DNA of 64,000 bases from Neoechinorhynchus agilis (lineage: Eukaryota > Acanthocephala), in contig CM121342.1 in NCBI GenBank assembly GCA_051530055.1, forward strand, positions 13,640,001-13,704,000, given 5' to 3'. Positions 32,026 to 45,212 of this stretch are shown here, in pieces. Position 1 is the stretch's first letter. Each line of letters opens with the position of its first letter. Position numbers and translations under genes: made by a program. The notes beneath the pieces were generated by a model. The model was not told the DNA's origin. It saw nothing but the letters and a program-made list of their open reading frames with translations, and did no database searches.

Positions 32026-32201
32026 TGCTTTTTATGGCAGAAAATTTGAAACAATTTATTAAGTCCGATATTTCGGCAGAATATTGTGCCTTTATCAAGG
32101 TTGCTTGTGAGTAACTCACAGACGACCTTGATATAGGCAAAATGTTGTGCCGAAATATCGCACTTAATAAATTCCTTCAAATTTTTCGTCATAAAGAACA
32201 T
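32026..32201. repeat. Foldback element (about 87-bp arms)
   Basis: Imperfect inverted repeat centred on GTGAGTAACTCAC near 32113. The left arm CAATTTATTAAGTCCGATATTTCGGC matches the right arm GCCGAAATATCGCACTTAATAAATT in inverted orientation, and the arms extend to about 32026 and 32201. A half copy sits at 17566-17630. No coding capacity. Confidence 0.85.
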
Positions 32202-33426
32202 TTATTGGTTTACATAATGACAATTTTAATTGAACTCGTTATGTGGATAAAACCTTACGGAGATAGCGATTATTCTCTTCGTGATTTCATATTCAACAAA
32301 ATGCTCTTAGATGGCATAATTAAAATTCTAGCGTAATTTTTGCAATTGTGCAAAATTCATTATTGTGTGACGGCAAGCAACGATTATAAACTTCATGATT
32401 ATATACGAGAGATGCATGTAGTCTTTATCCAAAGAATCGCCCGCAATAAATGTTTACGACACTTTGCCTTATAATGATTATATAATTGAAAACAGTACCA
32501 ACTCTTCATATCAAAATTTGTTGCAATTTCTTCGAACGGAGAAATTAATTTAGAAACGAAATAGCATTATTGGCTACCCAAATAAGCTTCCAACGAATCA
32601 CATTTATAGACGTGAAAAGCTGTTATGTCGTAAAACCGAAACTGATTTTTATTTGTGGCATATTTTATCAGACACTATGAAATAGATATTTTGCATGTAA
32701 ATATCATTTTGATTCCTAAAAGTTCTTGTTTCTCCCAGATTCCATCATTTATCGCATAAGGTGAAATTACGTATAATTTCTATTGAAGCAAAGAAACTTG
32801 GGCGAATTTGAGGATATTGATCAGTACGTAGGTGGCTGAAAAGTCAAAAGAGCCAATGCCGGAGACGTGAGACATTTAAAACCAGTAAACTACTGCTTGT
32901 ATTTACTACGTTTTACGAAAAAATGCAACTGTGCAACCCCCCCAAAACGTTAGTTGATTTTGAATAAAAAAACCCACAAAATTGGACTTGCGACTCATAT
33001 AACCATGCAACCACTGCTTCTTTCGCGCTCTTGGAATAAGATAGAACGTCAAATCGTTGGGGAATTAATAGTTAGCATTCATGTTCAATCATAGCTAAAA
33101 ATCAACCTTGAATCCAAAAGCTAAATTGTACTTAATAAGCTAGGTGATGTAAATGTATCCGTGAACGATCTTCTCGACAAGATCTTAGAGTATTCAGGTG
33201 CGAACAAGCGACCGAAAATCATTATATCATATTTCGAAGTTTTTCGCCGCCGAACTGCTAAAATCAAACGCAAATTGATAAAAGTTAAGAAAAAATAACC
33301 TTAACCGTGGAATGAATTCGACTAATCTAAGAAAAGTGAAATGTGATGACTTCGATACAAAGGTAAACTTCATAGAATTCCCACAAAGTACGTTAAGTTA
33401 TGCATCTTCATAATGCAAACGCTATT
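32202..33426. other. Intergenic, nothing recognised
   Basis: AT-rich DNA. No ORF with family features, no repeat seen. Confidence 0.5.
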
Positions 33427-34462
33427 TTATGTGTTTACCAATGAAATTTTGACAAGTCTTTGACATAAGATCCAAAATGAACAGGATGATAGGAAATCAA
33501 TGTGGTTCAAATTTCCATTTTTGGTTCCATGCGAAAGGGATTTCATTGCATTCGTGACAATATCCTCATTGTTTCCTGCCTTTTTCAAATATTCAATAAA
33601 TTTTTCTGTACTTATAAAGTACTGAAAAATGTTTTTCATGTTCATTTCTGATTGCTTTTCCCCCGCAATGTTCAAAAATAATTCCATCATGTACCGAATT
33701 TCCGTATCGACCAAAATCATCAACAATTTTTTTCCTTTACTCACTTTGTAGATCTCGTGAATCATACGAAACGATTCCAATTCACAGTATTCTGAAAAAC
33801 TCAAAAAATCTAAAATTCCGTTTATTTTCCGCGGTGTCAGCAAAAGTTTAAAACATACCATCTCTATCGCGGTCAAACAACTTAAAAAATTCAATTTTGA
33901 GCTTTTTATCGAATTTTCTGTTAAGATAATACGACAAAATGTTTTTCCTCCTTACTTTACCATTTTTCGCTTTCAAAGCGTTGAAGCTCGTCCTAAACTT
34001 ATGTGAAACATTAGGCCACGAGTTTACCTGTTCATTTTGCAAAATCTGCTTCAAAGAAAGTCGAAACGATGAACACTGTTTACACATTGAACAATTAGCA
34101 TTTTTTGTGCTTTCGCTCATGCACGAACTGTGAAATGATAGATGGCAATTGATGCAACGCATAACGGTATGAGTTTTAAGAATCGAAAATCCACAATGAA
34201 TACACCAATTTTTTCCAACGTTTCCTTTTACAATTAATCGGAAAATGCGATGTTCAAACTTTTTGAGGTCACACTCCGTATTGTTGACGATCTTAGGAAT
34301 TGTCGCTATGTTTGTTTCAAACATAATCCTATCTAAGAATATTTTAGGTAGGCGAAAATTTTGTACTTTTCGCTCTCTAGCTTCAGCATTTCCATAACGG
34401 ATGTTCTGACAGCGAAGTGCTTCAATAAGAAGAGGTTCAACGTCCATAGTAGTCGAATACAA
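33427..34462 (-). CDS. Zinc-finger plus EF-hand protein, unassigned
   Basis: Two exons, 34462-33859 and 33809-33427, with a 49-nt intron; the product has 328 residues. A Cys/His cluster at about residues 86-130 (WCIHCG, VMRCINCHLSFHSSC, CSMCKQC) fits a PHD- or C1-like double-zinc fold. The exon join creates a full canonical EF-hand loop, DRDRDDFLSFSE, with acidic ligands at positions 1, 3, 5 and 12, preceded by helix FKLF. Neither exon alone encodes it, which supports the splice. The remaining C-terminal 120 residues look helical with no known motif. The zinc-finger/EF-hand order recalls PHF24/GINIP-type proteins, but this is only an architectural resemblance. The start could also be Met6. 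Confidence 0.7.
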
Positions 34463-35475
34463 TCTGTTTGTTGCTCAAAGCAAAAAATAGGACTATAAAT
34501 CATGTTACCATAACATCATTTTTTCCAAGGCTTATTAGGAATTTCGTTTGGAACGCTAGAACAAAAACAAAATAACCATTAAAGCAATGTAAGTTTTTGT
34601 ATTTGAATAATAAACAAACACGTTACCAGTTTCATACGAGAATTCAAGTAGGTTTAAAAGTTCCACCATTTAGGAAAAAAGATTAAGCGAATGCTAGGCG
34701 GAAAAAAATTAAATCGTCAAAATTCATCATATTGAATAACTACAGCAAGTATAGATTAAAAGTTTAAAGCAAGGATATCTGCTCTTCAAAACTGAATTTC
34801 TTAGTCTTTAAAATTGCAGTATCTTCATAACCAGTTTTTAGACGCATGTCGAACTTTCACATACAGAAAAGGTCTACTAGAGAAACAAAAAGGCTTTTAC
34901 GGTGATTAATTTATTGCTACACAGCGCATATGATTTAATTGGACTTAATGATGTATAACTGTTTTAATCTTGAATTTCTCGATAGGATCAGATAACTTCG
35001 TGATACCTGGCTTTATGTGTCCTGTCCTATATAAAATGGCAATTGTCACAATTGGCTCCTTGTTTCTGCCACCTACTTGTGTCGATCCCAGTTCGCATTT
35101 GCAGACATTAAGCGCTTGCAGCCTTTAAATGTAAATCTGAGAGAAAATAATAGTTTGTTTTTTAGACGTGAGCATTTGATAGACAAAATTTCCGATGCAG
35201 GCAATTTTAAATTCAGTCCCATCGAAACGATTTGCGCAAATGCATTCGATTAATGCACATGAAATATAACTGAGAACCTGAGTAATCGTCGCAGATTGAT
35301 CAAAATGTTGATGCAACTATAGTTTTGGACAAGTGAGCGATATTGTGTATGAACATTAAAATAATGATAAAAAATACTATTGAAGAACACAGGTGATTTT
35401 ACAGTATACATTTTTTATAAAAACATAAAATACATTTCCCCAGTCGAAAATAAAACCACAGATTGACAATTAATC
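34463..35475. other. Intergenic, nothing recognised
   Basis: AT-rich spacer up to the 173-bp satellite. A 63-codon ORF (35125-35316, minus) has no features. Confidence 0.5.
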
Positions 35476-38400
35476 CCATCAAATCGCTCTATTCAAATAC
35501 AATTCCGCGCTGCCCATCGTCGACCCGCTAAACAAAATCACAACGCCTACAAACCTCTCGGCCTTGCGATCGTTTTTTGTTGTCCATACTAAAACCACTG
35601 AAAACATCCAACGACCGAATCCTTTGCGATTATAATAAAAATCCATTCCATAAAATCGTTTTATTAAAATTCAATTCTGCGCTGTCTATCGTCGGCCCGC
35701 TAAACAAAATCACAACGCCTACAAACCTCTCGGCTTTGCGATCGATTTTTTGTTGTCCGTACAAAAACAACTGAAAAGATCCGACGACCGAATCCTTTAC
35801 GATTATAATAAAAATCCATTCCATAAAATCGCTTTATTCAAATTCAATTCTGCGCTGACTATCGTCGGCCCGCTAAACAAAATCACAACGCCTACAAACC
35901 TCTCGGCTTTGCGATCGATTTTTTGTTGTCCGTACAAAAACAACTGAAAAGATCCGACGACCGAATCCTTTACGATTATAATATTAATCCATTCCATAAA
36001 ATCGCTTTATTCAAATTCAATTCTGCGCTGACTATCGTCGGCCCGCTAAACAAAATCACAACGCCTACAAACCTCTCGGCTTTGCGATCGATTTTTTGTT
36101 GTCCGTACAAAAACAACTGAGAAGATACGACGACTGAATCCTTTACGATTATAACAAAAATCCATTCCATAAAATCGCTTTATTAAATTCCAATTCCACG
36201 CAGTCAATAGTCGACCTGCAACATCAAATCGCAAAACTTACAAACCTCTCGACTTTGCGATCGATTTTTTGTTGTCCGTACAAAAACAACAGAAAAGATC
36301 CGACGACCGAATCCTTTACGATTATAATAAAAATCCATTCCATAAAATCGCTTTATTCAAATTCAATTCTGCGCTGACTATCGTCGGCCCGCTAAACAAA
36401 ATCACAACGCCTACAAACCTCTCGGCTTTGCGATCGATTTTTTGTTGTCCGTACAAAAACAACTGAGAAGATCCGACGACCGAATCCTTTACGATTATAA
36501 TAAAAATCCATTCCATAAAATCGCTTTATTCAAATTCAATTCTGCGCTGTCTATCGTCGGCCCGCTAAACAAAATCACAACGCCTACAAACCTCTCGGCT
36601 TTGCGATCGATTTTTTGTTGTCCCTACTAAAACAACTGAGAAGATCCGACGACCGAATCCTTTACGATTATAATAAAAATCCATTCCATAAAATCGCTTT
36701 ATTAAAATTCAATTCTGCGCTGTCTATCGTCGGCCCGCTAAACAAAATCACAACGCCTACAAACCTCTCGGCTTTGCGATCGATTTTTTGTTGTCCGTAC
36801 AAAAACAACTGAGAAGATCCGACGACCGAATCCTTTACGATTATAATAAAAATCCATTCCATAAAATCGCTTTATTCAAATTCAATTCTGCGCTGTCTAT
36901 CGTCGGCCCGCTAAACAAAATCACAACGCCTACAAACCTCTCGGCTTTGCGATCGATTTTTTGTTGTCCCTACTCAAACAACTTAGAAGATCCGGCGACC
37001 AAATCCTTTACGATTATAATAAAAATCCATTCCATAAAATCGCTTTATTAAAATTCAATTCTGCGCTGACTATCGTCGGCCCGCTAAACAAAATCACAAC
37101 GCCTACAAACCTCTCGGCTTTGCGATCGATTTTTTGTTGTCCGTACTAAAACAACTTAGAAGATCCGGCGACCAAATCCTTTACGATTATAATAAAAATC
37201 CATTCCATAAAATCGCTTTATTAAAATTCAATTCTGCGCTGACTATCGTCGGCCCGCTAAACAAAATCACAACGCCTACAAACCTCTCGGCTTTGCGATC
37301 GATTTTTTGTTGTCCGTACAAAAACAACTGAGAAGATCCGACGACCGAATCCTTTACGATTATAATAAAAATCCATTCCATAAAATCGCTTTATTCAAAT
37401 TCGATTCTGCGCTGACTATCGTCGGCCCGCTAAACAAAATCACAACGCCTACAAACCTCTCGGCTTTGCGATCGATTTTTTGTTGTCCCTACTCAAACAA
37501 CTTAGAAGATCCGGTGACCAAATCCTTTACGATTATAATAAAAATCCATTCCATAAAATCGCTTCATTAAAATCCAATTCCGCGCTGACTATCGTCGGCC
37601 CGCTACACCAAATCACAACGCCTACAAACCTCTCGGCTTTGCGTTCGATTTTTTGTTGTCCGTACATAAACAACTGAGAATATCCGACGACCGAATCCTT
37701 TACGATTATAATAAAAATCCATTCCATAAAATCGCTTTATTCAAATTCAATTCTGCGCTGTCTATCGTCGGCCCGCTAAACAAAATCACAACGCCTACAA
37801 AAACCTCTCGGCTATGCGATCGATTTTTTGTTGTCCGTACAAAAAGAACTGAGAAGGTCCGACTACCGAATCCTATTCGATTATAATAAAAATCCATTCC
37901 ATAAAATCGCTTTATTCAAATTCAATTCTGCGCTGTCTATCGTCGGCCCGCTAAACAAAATCACAACGCCTACAAACCTCTCGGCTTTGCGATCGATTTT
38001 TTGTTGTCCCTACTCAAACAACTTAGAAGATCCGGCGACCACATAATTTACGATTATAATAAAAATCCATTCCATATAATCGCTTTATTAAAATTCAATT
38101 CTGCGCTGACTATCGTCGGCCCGCTAAACAAAATCACAACGCCTACAAACCTCTCGGCTTTGCGATCGATTTTTTGTTGTCCGTACAAAAACAACTGAAA
38201 AGATCCGACGACCGAATCCTTTACGACTATAATAAAAATCCATTCTATAACATCGCTTTATTAAAATCCAATTCCGCGCTGTCTATCATCGGCCCGCTAC
38301 ACCAACTCGAAACACTTACAAACTTCTCGGCTTTGCGATCGATTTTTTGTTGCCGTACTAAAACAACTGAAAAGATCCGACGACCGAATCCTTTACGATT

Positions 38401-41400
38401 ATAATAAAAATCCATTCCATAAAATCGCTTTATTCAAATTCAATTCTGCGCTGTCTATCGTCGGCCCGCTAAACAAAATCACAACGCCTACAAACCTCTC
38501 GGCTTTGCGATCGATTTTTTGTTGTCCGTACAAAAACAACTGAGAATATCCGACGACCGAATCCTTTACGGTTATAATAAAAATCCATTCCATAAAATCG
38601 CTTTATTCAAATTCAATTCTGCGCTGTCTATCGTCGGCCCGCTAAACAAAATCACAACGCCTACAAACCTCTCGGCTTTGCGATCGATTTTTTGTTGTCC
38701 CTACTCAAACAACTTAGAAGATCCGGTGACCAAATCCTTTACGATTATAATAAAAATCCATTCCATAAAATCGCTTCATTAAAATCCAATTCCGCGCTGA
38801 CTATCGTCGGCCCGCTACACCAAATCACAACGCCTACAAACCTCTCGGCTTTGCGATCGATTTTTTGTTGTCCGTACAAAAACAACTGAGAATATCCGAC
38901 GACCGAATCCTTTACGATTATAATAAAAATCCATTCCATAAAATCGCTTTATTCAAATTCGATTCTGCGCTGACTATCGTCGGCCCGCTAAACAAAATCA
39001 CAACGCCTACAAAAACCTCTCGGCTATGCGATCGATTTTTTGTTGTCCGTACAAAAAGAACTGAGAAGGTCCGACTACCGAATCCTATTCGATTATAATA
39101 AAAATCCATTCCATAAAATCGCTTTATTCAAATTCAATTCTGCGCTGTCTATCGTCGGCCCGCTAAACAAAATCACAACGCCTACAAACCTCTCGGCTTT
39201 GCGATCGATTTTTTGTTGTCCCTACTCAAACAACTTAGAAGATCCGGCGACCACATAATTTACGATTATAATAAAAATCCATTCCATAAAATCGCTTTAT
39301 TAAAATTCAATTCTGCGCTGACTATCGTCGGCCCGCTAAACAAAATCACAACGCCTACAAACCTCTCGGCTTTGCGATCGATTTTTTGTTGTCCCTACTC
39401 AAACAACTTAGAAGATCCGGCGACCACATAATTTACGATTATAATAAAAATCCATTCCATATAATCGCTTTATTAAAATTCAATTCTGCGCTGACTATCG
39501 TCGGCCCGCTAAACAAAATCACAACGCCTACAAACCTCTCGGCTTTGCGATCGATTTTTTGTTGTCCGTACAAAAACAACTGAAAAGATCCGACGACCGA
39601 ATCCTTTACGACTATAATAAAAATCCATTCTATAACATCGCTTTATTAAAATCCAATTCCGCGCTGTCTATCATCGGCCCGCTACACCAACTCGAAACAC
39701 TTACAAACTTCTCGGCTTTGCGATCGATTTTTTGTTGCCGTACTAAAACAACTGAAAAGATCCGACGACCGAATCCTTTACGATTATAATAAAAATCCAT
39801 TCCATAAAATCGCTTTATTCAAATTCAATTCTGCGCTGTCTATCGTCGGCCCGCTAAACAAAATCACAACGCCTACAAACCTCTCGGCTTTGCGATCGAT
39901 TTTTTGTTGTCCGTACAAAAACAACTGAGAATATCCGACGACCGAATCCTTTACGGTTATAATAAAAATCCATTCCATAAAATCGCTTTATTCAAATTCA
40001 ATTCTGCGCTGTCTATCGTCGGCCCGCTAAACAAAATCACAACGCCTACAAACCTCTCGGCTTTGCGATCGATTTTTTGTTGTCCCTACTCAAACAACTT
40101 AGAAGATCCGGCGACCAAATCCTTTACGATTATAATAAAAATCCATTCCATAAAATCGCTTTATTAAAATTCAATTCTGCGCTGACTATCGTCGGCCCGC
40201 TAAACAAAATCACAACGCCTACAAACCTCTCGGCTTTGCGATCGATTTTTTGTTGTCCCTACTCAAACAACTTAGAAGATCCGGCGACCAAATCCTTTAC
40301 GATTATAATAAAAATCCATTCCATAAAATCGCTTTATTAAAATTCAATTCTGCGCTGACTATCGTCGGCCCGCTAAACAAAATCACAACGCCTACAAACC
40401 TCTCGGCTTTGCGATCGATTTTTTGTTGTCCGTACAAAAACAACTGAGAAGATCCGACGACCGAATCCTTTACGATTATAATAAAAATCCATTCCATAAA
40501 ATCGCTTTATTCAAATTCAATTCTGCGCTGACTATCGTCGGCCCGCTAAACAAAATCACAACGCCTACAAACCTCTCGGCTTTGCGATCGATTTTTTGTT
40601 GTCCGTACAAAAACAACTGAGAAGATCCGACGACCGAATCCTTTACGATTATAATAAAAATCCATTCCATAAAATCGCTTTATTAAAATCCAATTCCGCG
40701 CTGTCTATCGTCGGCCCGCTACACCAAATCACAACGCCTACAAACCTCTCGGCTTTGCGATCGATTTTTTGTTGCCGTACTAAAACAACTGAAAAGATCC
40801 GACGACCGAATCCTTTACGATTATAATAAAAATCCATTCCATAAAATCGCTTTATTCAAATTCAATTCTGCGCTGTCTATCGTCGGCCCGCTAAACAAAA
40901 TCACAACGCCTACAAACCTCTCGGCTTTGCGATCGATTTTTTGTTGTCCGTACAAAAACAACTGAGAAGATCCGACGACCGAATCCTTTACGATTATAAT
41001 AAAAATCCATTCCATAAAATCGCTTTATTCAAATTCAATTCTGCGCTGTCTATCGTCGGCCCGCTAAACAAAATCACAACGCCTACAAACCTCTCGGCTT
41101 TGCGATCGATTTTTTGTTGTCCCTACTCAAACAACTTAGAAGATCCGGTGACCAAATCCTTTACGATTATAATAAAAATCCATTCCATAAAATCGCTTCA
41201 TTAAAATCCAATTCCGCGCTGACTATCGTCGGCCCGCTACACCAAATCACAACGCCTACAAACCTCTCGGCTTTGCGATCGATTTTTTGTTGTCCGTACA
41301 AAAACAACTGAGAAGATCCGACGACCGAATCCTTTACGATTATAATAAAAATCCATTCCATAAAATCGCTTTATTCAAATTCGATTCTGCGCTGACTATC

Positions 41401-42724
41401 GTCGGCCCGCTAAACAAAATCACAACGCCTACAAACCTCTCGGCTTTGCGATCGATTTTTTGTTGTCCCTACTCAAACAACTTAGAAGATCCGGTGACCA
41501 AATCCTTTACGATTATAATAAAAATCCATTCCATAAAATCGCTTTATTAAAATTCAATTCCGCGCTGACTATCGTCGGCCCGCTACACCAAATCACAACG
41601 CCTACAAACCTCTCGGCTTTGCGATCGATTTTTTGTTGTCCGTACTAAAACAACTGAGAAGATCCGACGACCGAATCCTTTACGATTATAATAAAAATCC
41701 ATTCCATAAAATCGCTTTATTAAAATCCAATTCCGCGCTGACTATCGTCGGCCCGCTACACCAAATCACAACGCCTACAAACCTCTCGGCTTTGCGATCG
41801 ATTTTTTGTTGTCCGTACAAAAACAACTGAAAAGATCCGACGACCGAATCCTTTACGATTATAATAAAAATCCATTCCATAAAATCGCTTTATTCAAATT
41901 CGATTCTGCGCTGACTATCGTCGGCCCGCTAAACAAAATCACAACGCCTACAAACCTCTCGGCTTTGCGATCGATTTTTTGTTGTCCCTACTCAAACAAC
42001 TTGAAGATCCGGTGACCAAATCCTTTACGATTATAATAAAATCCATTCCATAAAATCGCTTCATTAAATAATTCCGCGCTGACTATCGTCGGCCCGCTAA
42101 ACAAAATCACAACGCCTACAAACCTCTCGGCTTTGCGATCGATTTTTTGTTGTCCCTACTCAAACAACTTAGAAGATCCGGTGACCAAATCCTTTACGAT
42201 TATAATAAAAATCCATTCCATAAAATCGCTTCATTAAAATCCAATTCCGCGCTGACTATCGTCGGCCCGCTACACCAAATCACAACGCCTACAAACCTCT
42301 CGGCTTTGCGATCGATTTTTTGTTGTCCGTACAAAAACAACTGAGAAGATCCGACGACCGAATCCTTTACGATTATAATAAAAATCCATTCCATAAAATC
42401 GCTTTATTCAAATTCGATTCTGCGCTGACTATCGTCGGCCCGCTAAACAAAATCACAACGCCTACAAACCTCTCGGCTTTGCGATCGATTTTTTGTTGTC
42501 CCTACTCAAACAACTTAGAAGATCCGGTGACCAAATCCTTTACGATTATAATAAAAATCCATTCCATAAAATCGCTTCATTAAAATCCAATTCCGCGCTG
42601 ACTATCGTCGGCCCGCTACACCAAATCACAACGCCTACAAACCTCTCGGCTTTGCGATCGATTTTTTGTTGTCCGTACAAAAACAACTGAAAAGATCCGA
42701 CGACCGAATCCTTTTCGATTATAA
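35476..42724. repeat. 173-bp satellite array (about 42 copies) with higher-order units
   Basis: Head-to-tail repeats of exactly 173 bp in most units; constant blocks include GCGATCGATTTTTTGTTGTC, GATTATAATAAAAATCCATT and CTATCGTCGGCCCGCTA. Copies are far more uniform than in the 105-bp array. At least two linked variants alternate: one has CCGTACAAAAACAACTGAGA, the other CCCTACTCAAACAACTTAGA with GGTGACCAAATCC. A block from about 37480 recurs 1212 bp later (seven units), and blocks from 38174 recur 1385 bp later (eight units). The edges at 35476-35580, the unit near 36180-36260 and the last unit are the most divergent. The recurring 60-90 codon frames are not genes. Confidence 0.98.
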
Positions 42725-44911
42725 ACGGAATCCCATTATCACATTAATTAATAGCACAATTTAAATGGATGAGATTTGCAATAACACCTAATTTGTACTA
42801 TTCGGAAAGAATCCTTGAGATTTTTGTTCTCGTGTCGGTCACGCTTGCGCCAGCGCTCAATTCATACGACACGTGATTTGGTTTCGCTTCTTTCCGTGAT
42901 TATTCTTTTGGGATATGTGGTGGTTGTGCTGCGTTTTTTGAAAGGGAGAGAAATTCATTTTGGGGGGCTGGAGTCGTTGTCACATATTGTGGACACGGGA
43001 TAGTTCCGGATGTTTTGTGGTTATTCGTCAGTTTACTGTTTGCAACTATCTTCATTAGCGGTGGTCGTTGGTGCGACGGTGGCATATTTTTACATCCATC
43101 CAGGGGATGATGTACCGAGTCGCATGCGGGAGACGCTCTTGTCATATCTTTATTTATTATATCGATTTTCATTCATAAAAGAAAGGGGGATGAAGAACCT
43201 AAGCCATCCACACGATCCCGGGCAAAACTTGATGTTTAAACGATGGTGAGGATTGACGGTTGCAGCGGTCACCTGAGATTGTTCATGTTTTTATATGGTT
43301 CCAATTAATGGCAATTTTCTCTGTTTTATGAGGAGTTCATTCAACATGAGGAATAATAAATTCTTTTGATTTTTATGTCATAAACAAAAAAATTGATGAC
43401 TGAACGTTTATCTTACCTTTTTAGTTTTCTGGCTCTAAGATCTTAGTACACAAAATCGAAGTTAAAATTTCCGATTTTTCTCCAATGCCGTATCGGGCAA
43501 CGTTTCCTACTATGGGGAACTGGGTTGGACTTTTGACGCCCAAATCTCGTTCAATTTTCGACTAATGACTGCTCCCTAGACAATTTTTTAATGATTAGCC
43601 ATTACATTGGAACTTTCACCAACGATACGTTCTGAACATTTGACATTCTTTGATCCTTAGTTTCTTAGACATTTCAGCAGTTCGCATTCTTCTAAAAATT
43701 CAATAACCATTTATTTCGCATTATTAAAACCGAAACTCATCTACGATACACCTAACGAGCTGTCCGAGTGCATTGAGTTTGTTGGTGTAATTATTTATGG
43801 TAAATAGACACGTGCAATCAATCCTAATATACAAAGTTGCTTTCGTTAGCGATTTGAAACCCAATTTCACGGTAACGAGAACAATTCCAAACTCGATAGT
43901 ATCTTAGTCACATCATTTCGCTCGAGTGTCTACACTTAAAACGCAAGCTAAACAAACGTTCTCCTCGAAATTCAATATTTATCGCTTAATTCACTTTCGA
44001 CACATTCCTGATAGTTCTCGTTTCTAATTAGACCTATCAAAATGTTCAGGGAAAGAGTTTCGTTTTAAAGCAACACTTTTTTCACAGAAGTTAGAAGATT
44101 ATACCAATTGCCGAATGTATTTCATGCAGCGTTTTTTCTCGTGCTCTTTGAACTTTTCATCAAAGCGACAATGCGCATTTAATTGTTTTAAAATAATATA
44201 AATATTGTTATATTTAACTCATTTTTATGATTCAAATAAGATACTTTTTATTTTCGTACATTTCCATGTTTGTCCACGGCTATTCTAAGAAGTAACTAAG
44301 GTTTTGAGTTCAATGTGACGAAGACGATTATATTTTTCAGACGGCTCCATATTTGAGACGAGCTTTGTTCGCAAAAAAAGAAATTAGCACACGCGTTCGC
44401 ACGGAAGCGAGGCTGAAGTTGTGCAAGATGCTCACAGTTGAGGAGTTCTCTTTCCTTTTGGTTCCTGTGTAAATTCGCTCGTGATCGTTTTGAGACTACA
44501 CTCCTTTTATATATGACTCCGCGTACCACTAGTTGATGATATAATCTTGTTTTAAAAACGTACGGACTTTTGTGCCTTCTTTGAGATGTGTGATGGAAGT
44601 GTGTAGTTTTTAAGTGATTTAATTCTCTTTCTTGTGACTGCAACAATGTCAACTTTTAGGTCCTCAAGTTTCTAAGGTTTCTTCTCATAAAACACTACTT
44701 AAATTCCCCGGTGCGTTTGAATCTTTATGTATTTTTGAACGCTAGGACAACTCATCAACTTGGCGAGTGTTTATAAACTTGTGTATGTGTTTGCGCATCT
44801 ACGACGTTTTTGCACCGCGCCAGCTTATTCGTTGCGGTTGGGGCATGAATGGAGCTGCATGTTCACAGTTGGATTACACGCCATGGTTTCCCTTAATATT
44901 GCTTAGAATTC
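42725..44911. other. Intergenic; GC-richer patch, no gene seen
   Basis: Overlapping frames at 42815-43003 (plus), 43010-43249 (plus) and 42900-43172 (minus) lie in a G-rich patch of about 42800-43260 and cannot all be genes. None shows a known motif. The rest is AT-rich. A minus-strand ORF of 118 codons at 44296-44652 is basic and unrecognised. Confidence 0.4.
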
Positions 44912-45145
44912 ATGCCCGTTGGTTATTATTGCGACTATTGCGAAGTGTACGTTCCGTTAAGAAATCGGAGACTTCATCGACAAGGACTGACTCATCGTCA
45001 AGCGTTTCAGCGAGCACATTTCGCCGCTAGCAGCGACAACGTACTTGTCAGCCATCATCCACTGACTTCACATCCGTGCTTCTGTGAGTCAGAGCACGAA
45101 GCAGACCAACTCGTCCAAGAGCTTGAAGAATTCTGCTTTCTTTAA
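44912..45145 (+). CDS. U1-type (matrin-like) zinc-finger ORF
   Basis: A 77-residue ORF that starts 5 nt after a T-rich AG (44905-44906). Residues 5-27 read YYCDYCEVYVPLRNRRLHRQ and onward to H27. This is a U1-type C2H2 finger (C-x2-C-x12-H-x5-H) like those of U1 snRNP C and ZMAT5 (the U11/U12 20K protein), with the NR-x-x-H-x-x-G-x-x-H pattern close to ZMAT5. Such fingers bind RNA or proteins in the spliceosome. The C-terminal half has no known motif and no CCCH finger. The stop is 67 bp before the akirin ATG, with a second TTTTCAG between them, as in nematode operons. A splice into akirin is the alternative. Confidence 0.6.
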   Translation: MPVGYYCDYCEVYVPLRNRRLHRQGLTHRQAFQRAHFAASSDNVLVSHHPLTSHPCFCESEHEADQLVQELEEFCFL

Positions 45146-45212
45146 TAGAAATAGATTTTGTGTGTGTTTGTGATTAATCCATTTTTGCCCGTCGTCCCCA
45201 ATTTTCAGACTT

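Noticed and set aside
35577-42690. Dozens of 60-90 codon ORFs on both strands (MLSVQKQLRRSDDR..., MEWIFIIIVKDSVV...)
   Set aside because: They repeat at exactly 173 bp and follow the satellite monomer; the period is not divisible by three and both strands are open at once, so they are by-products.
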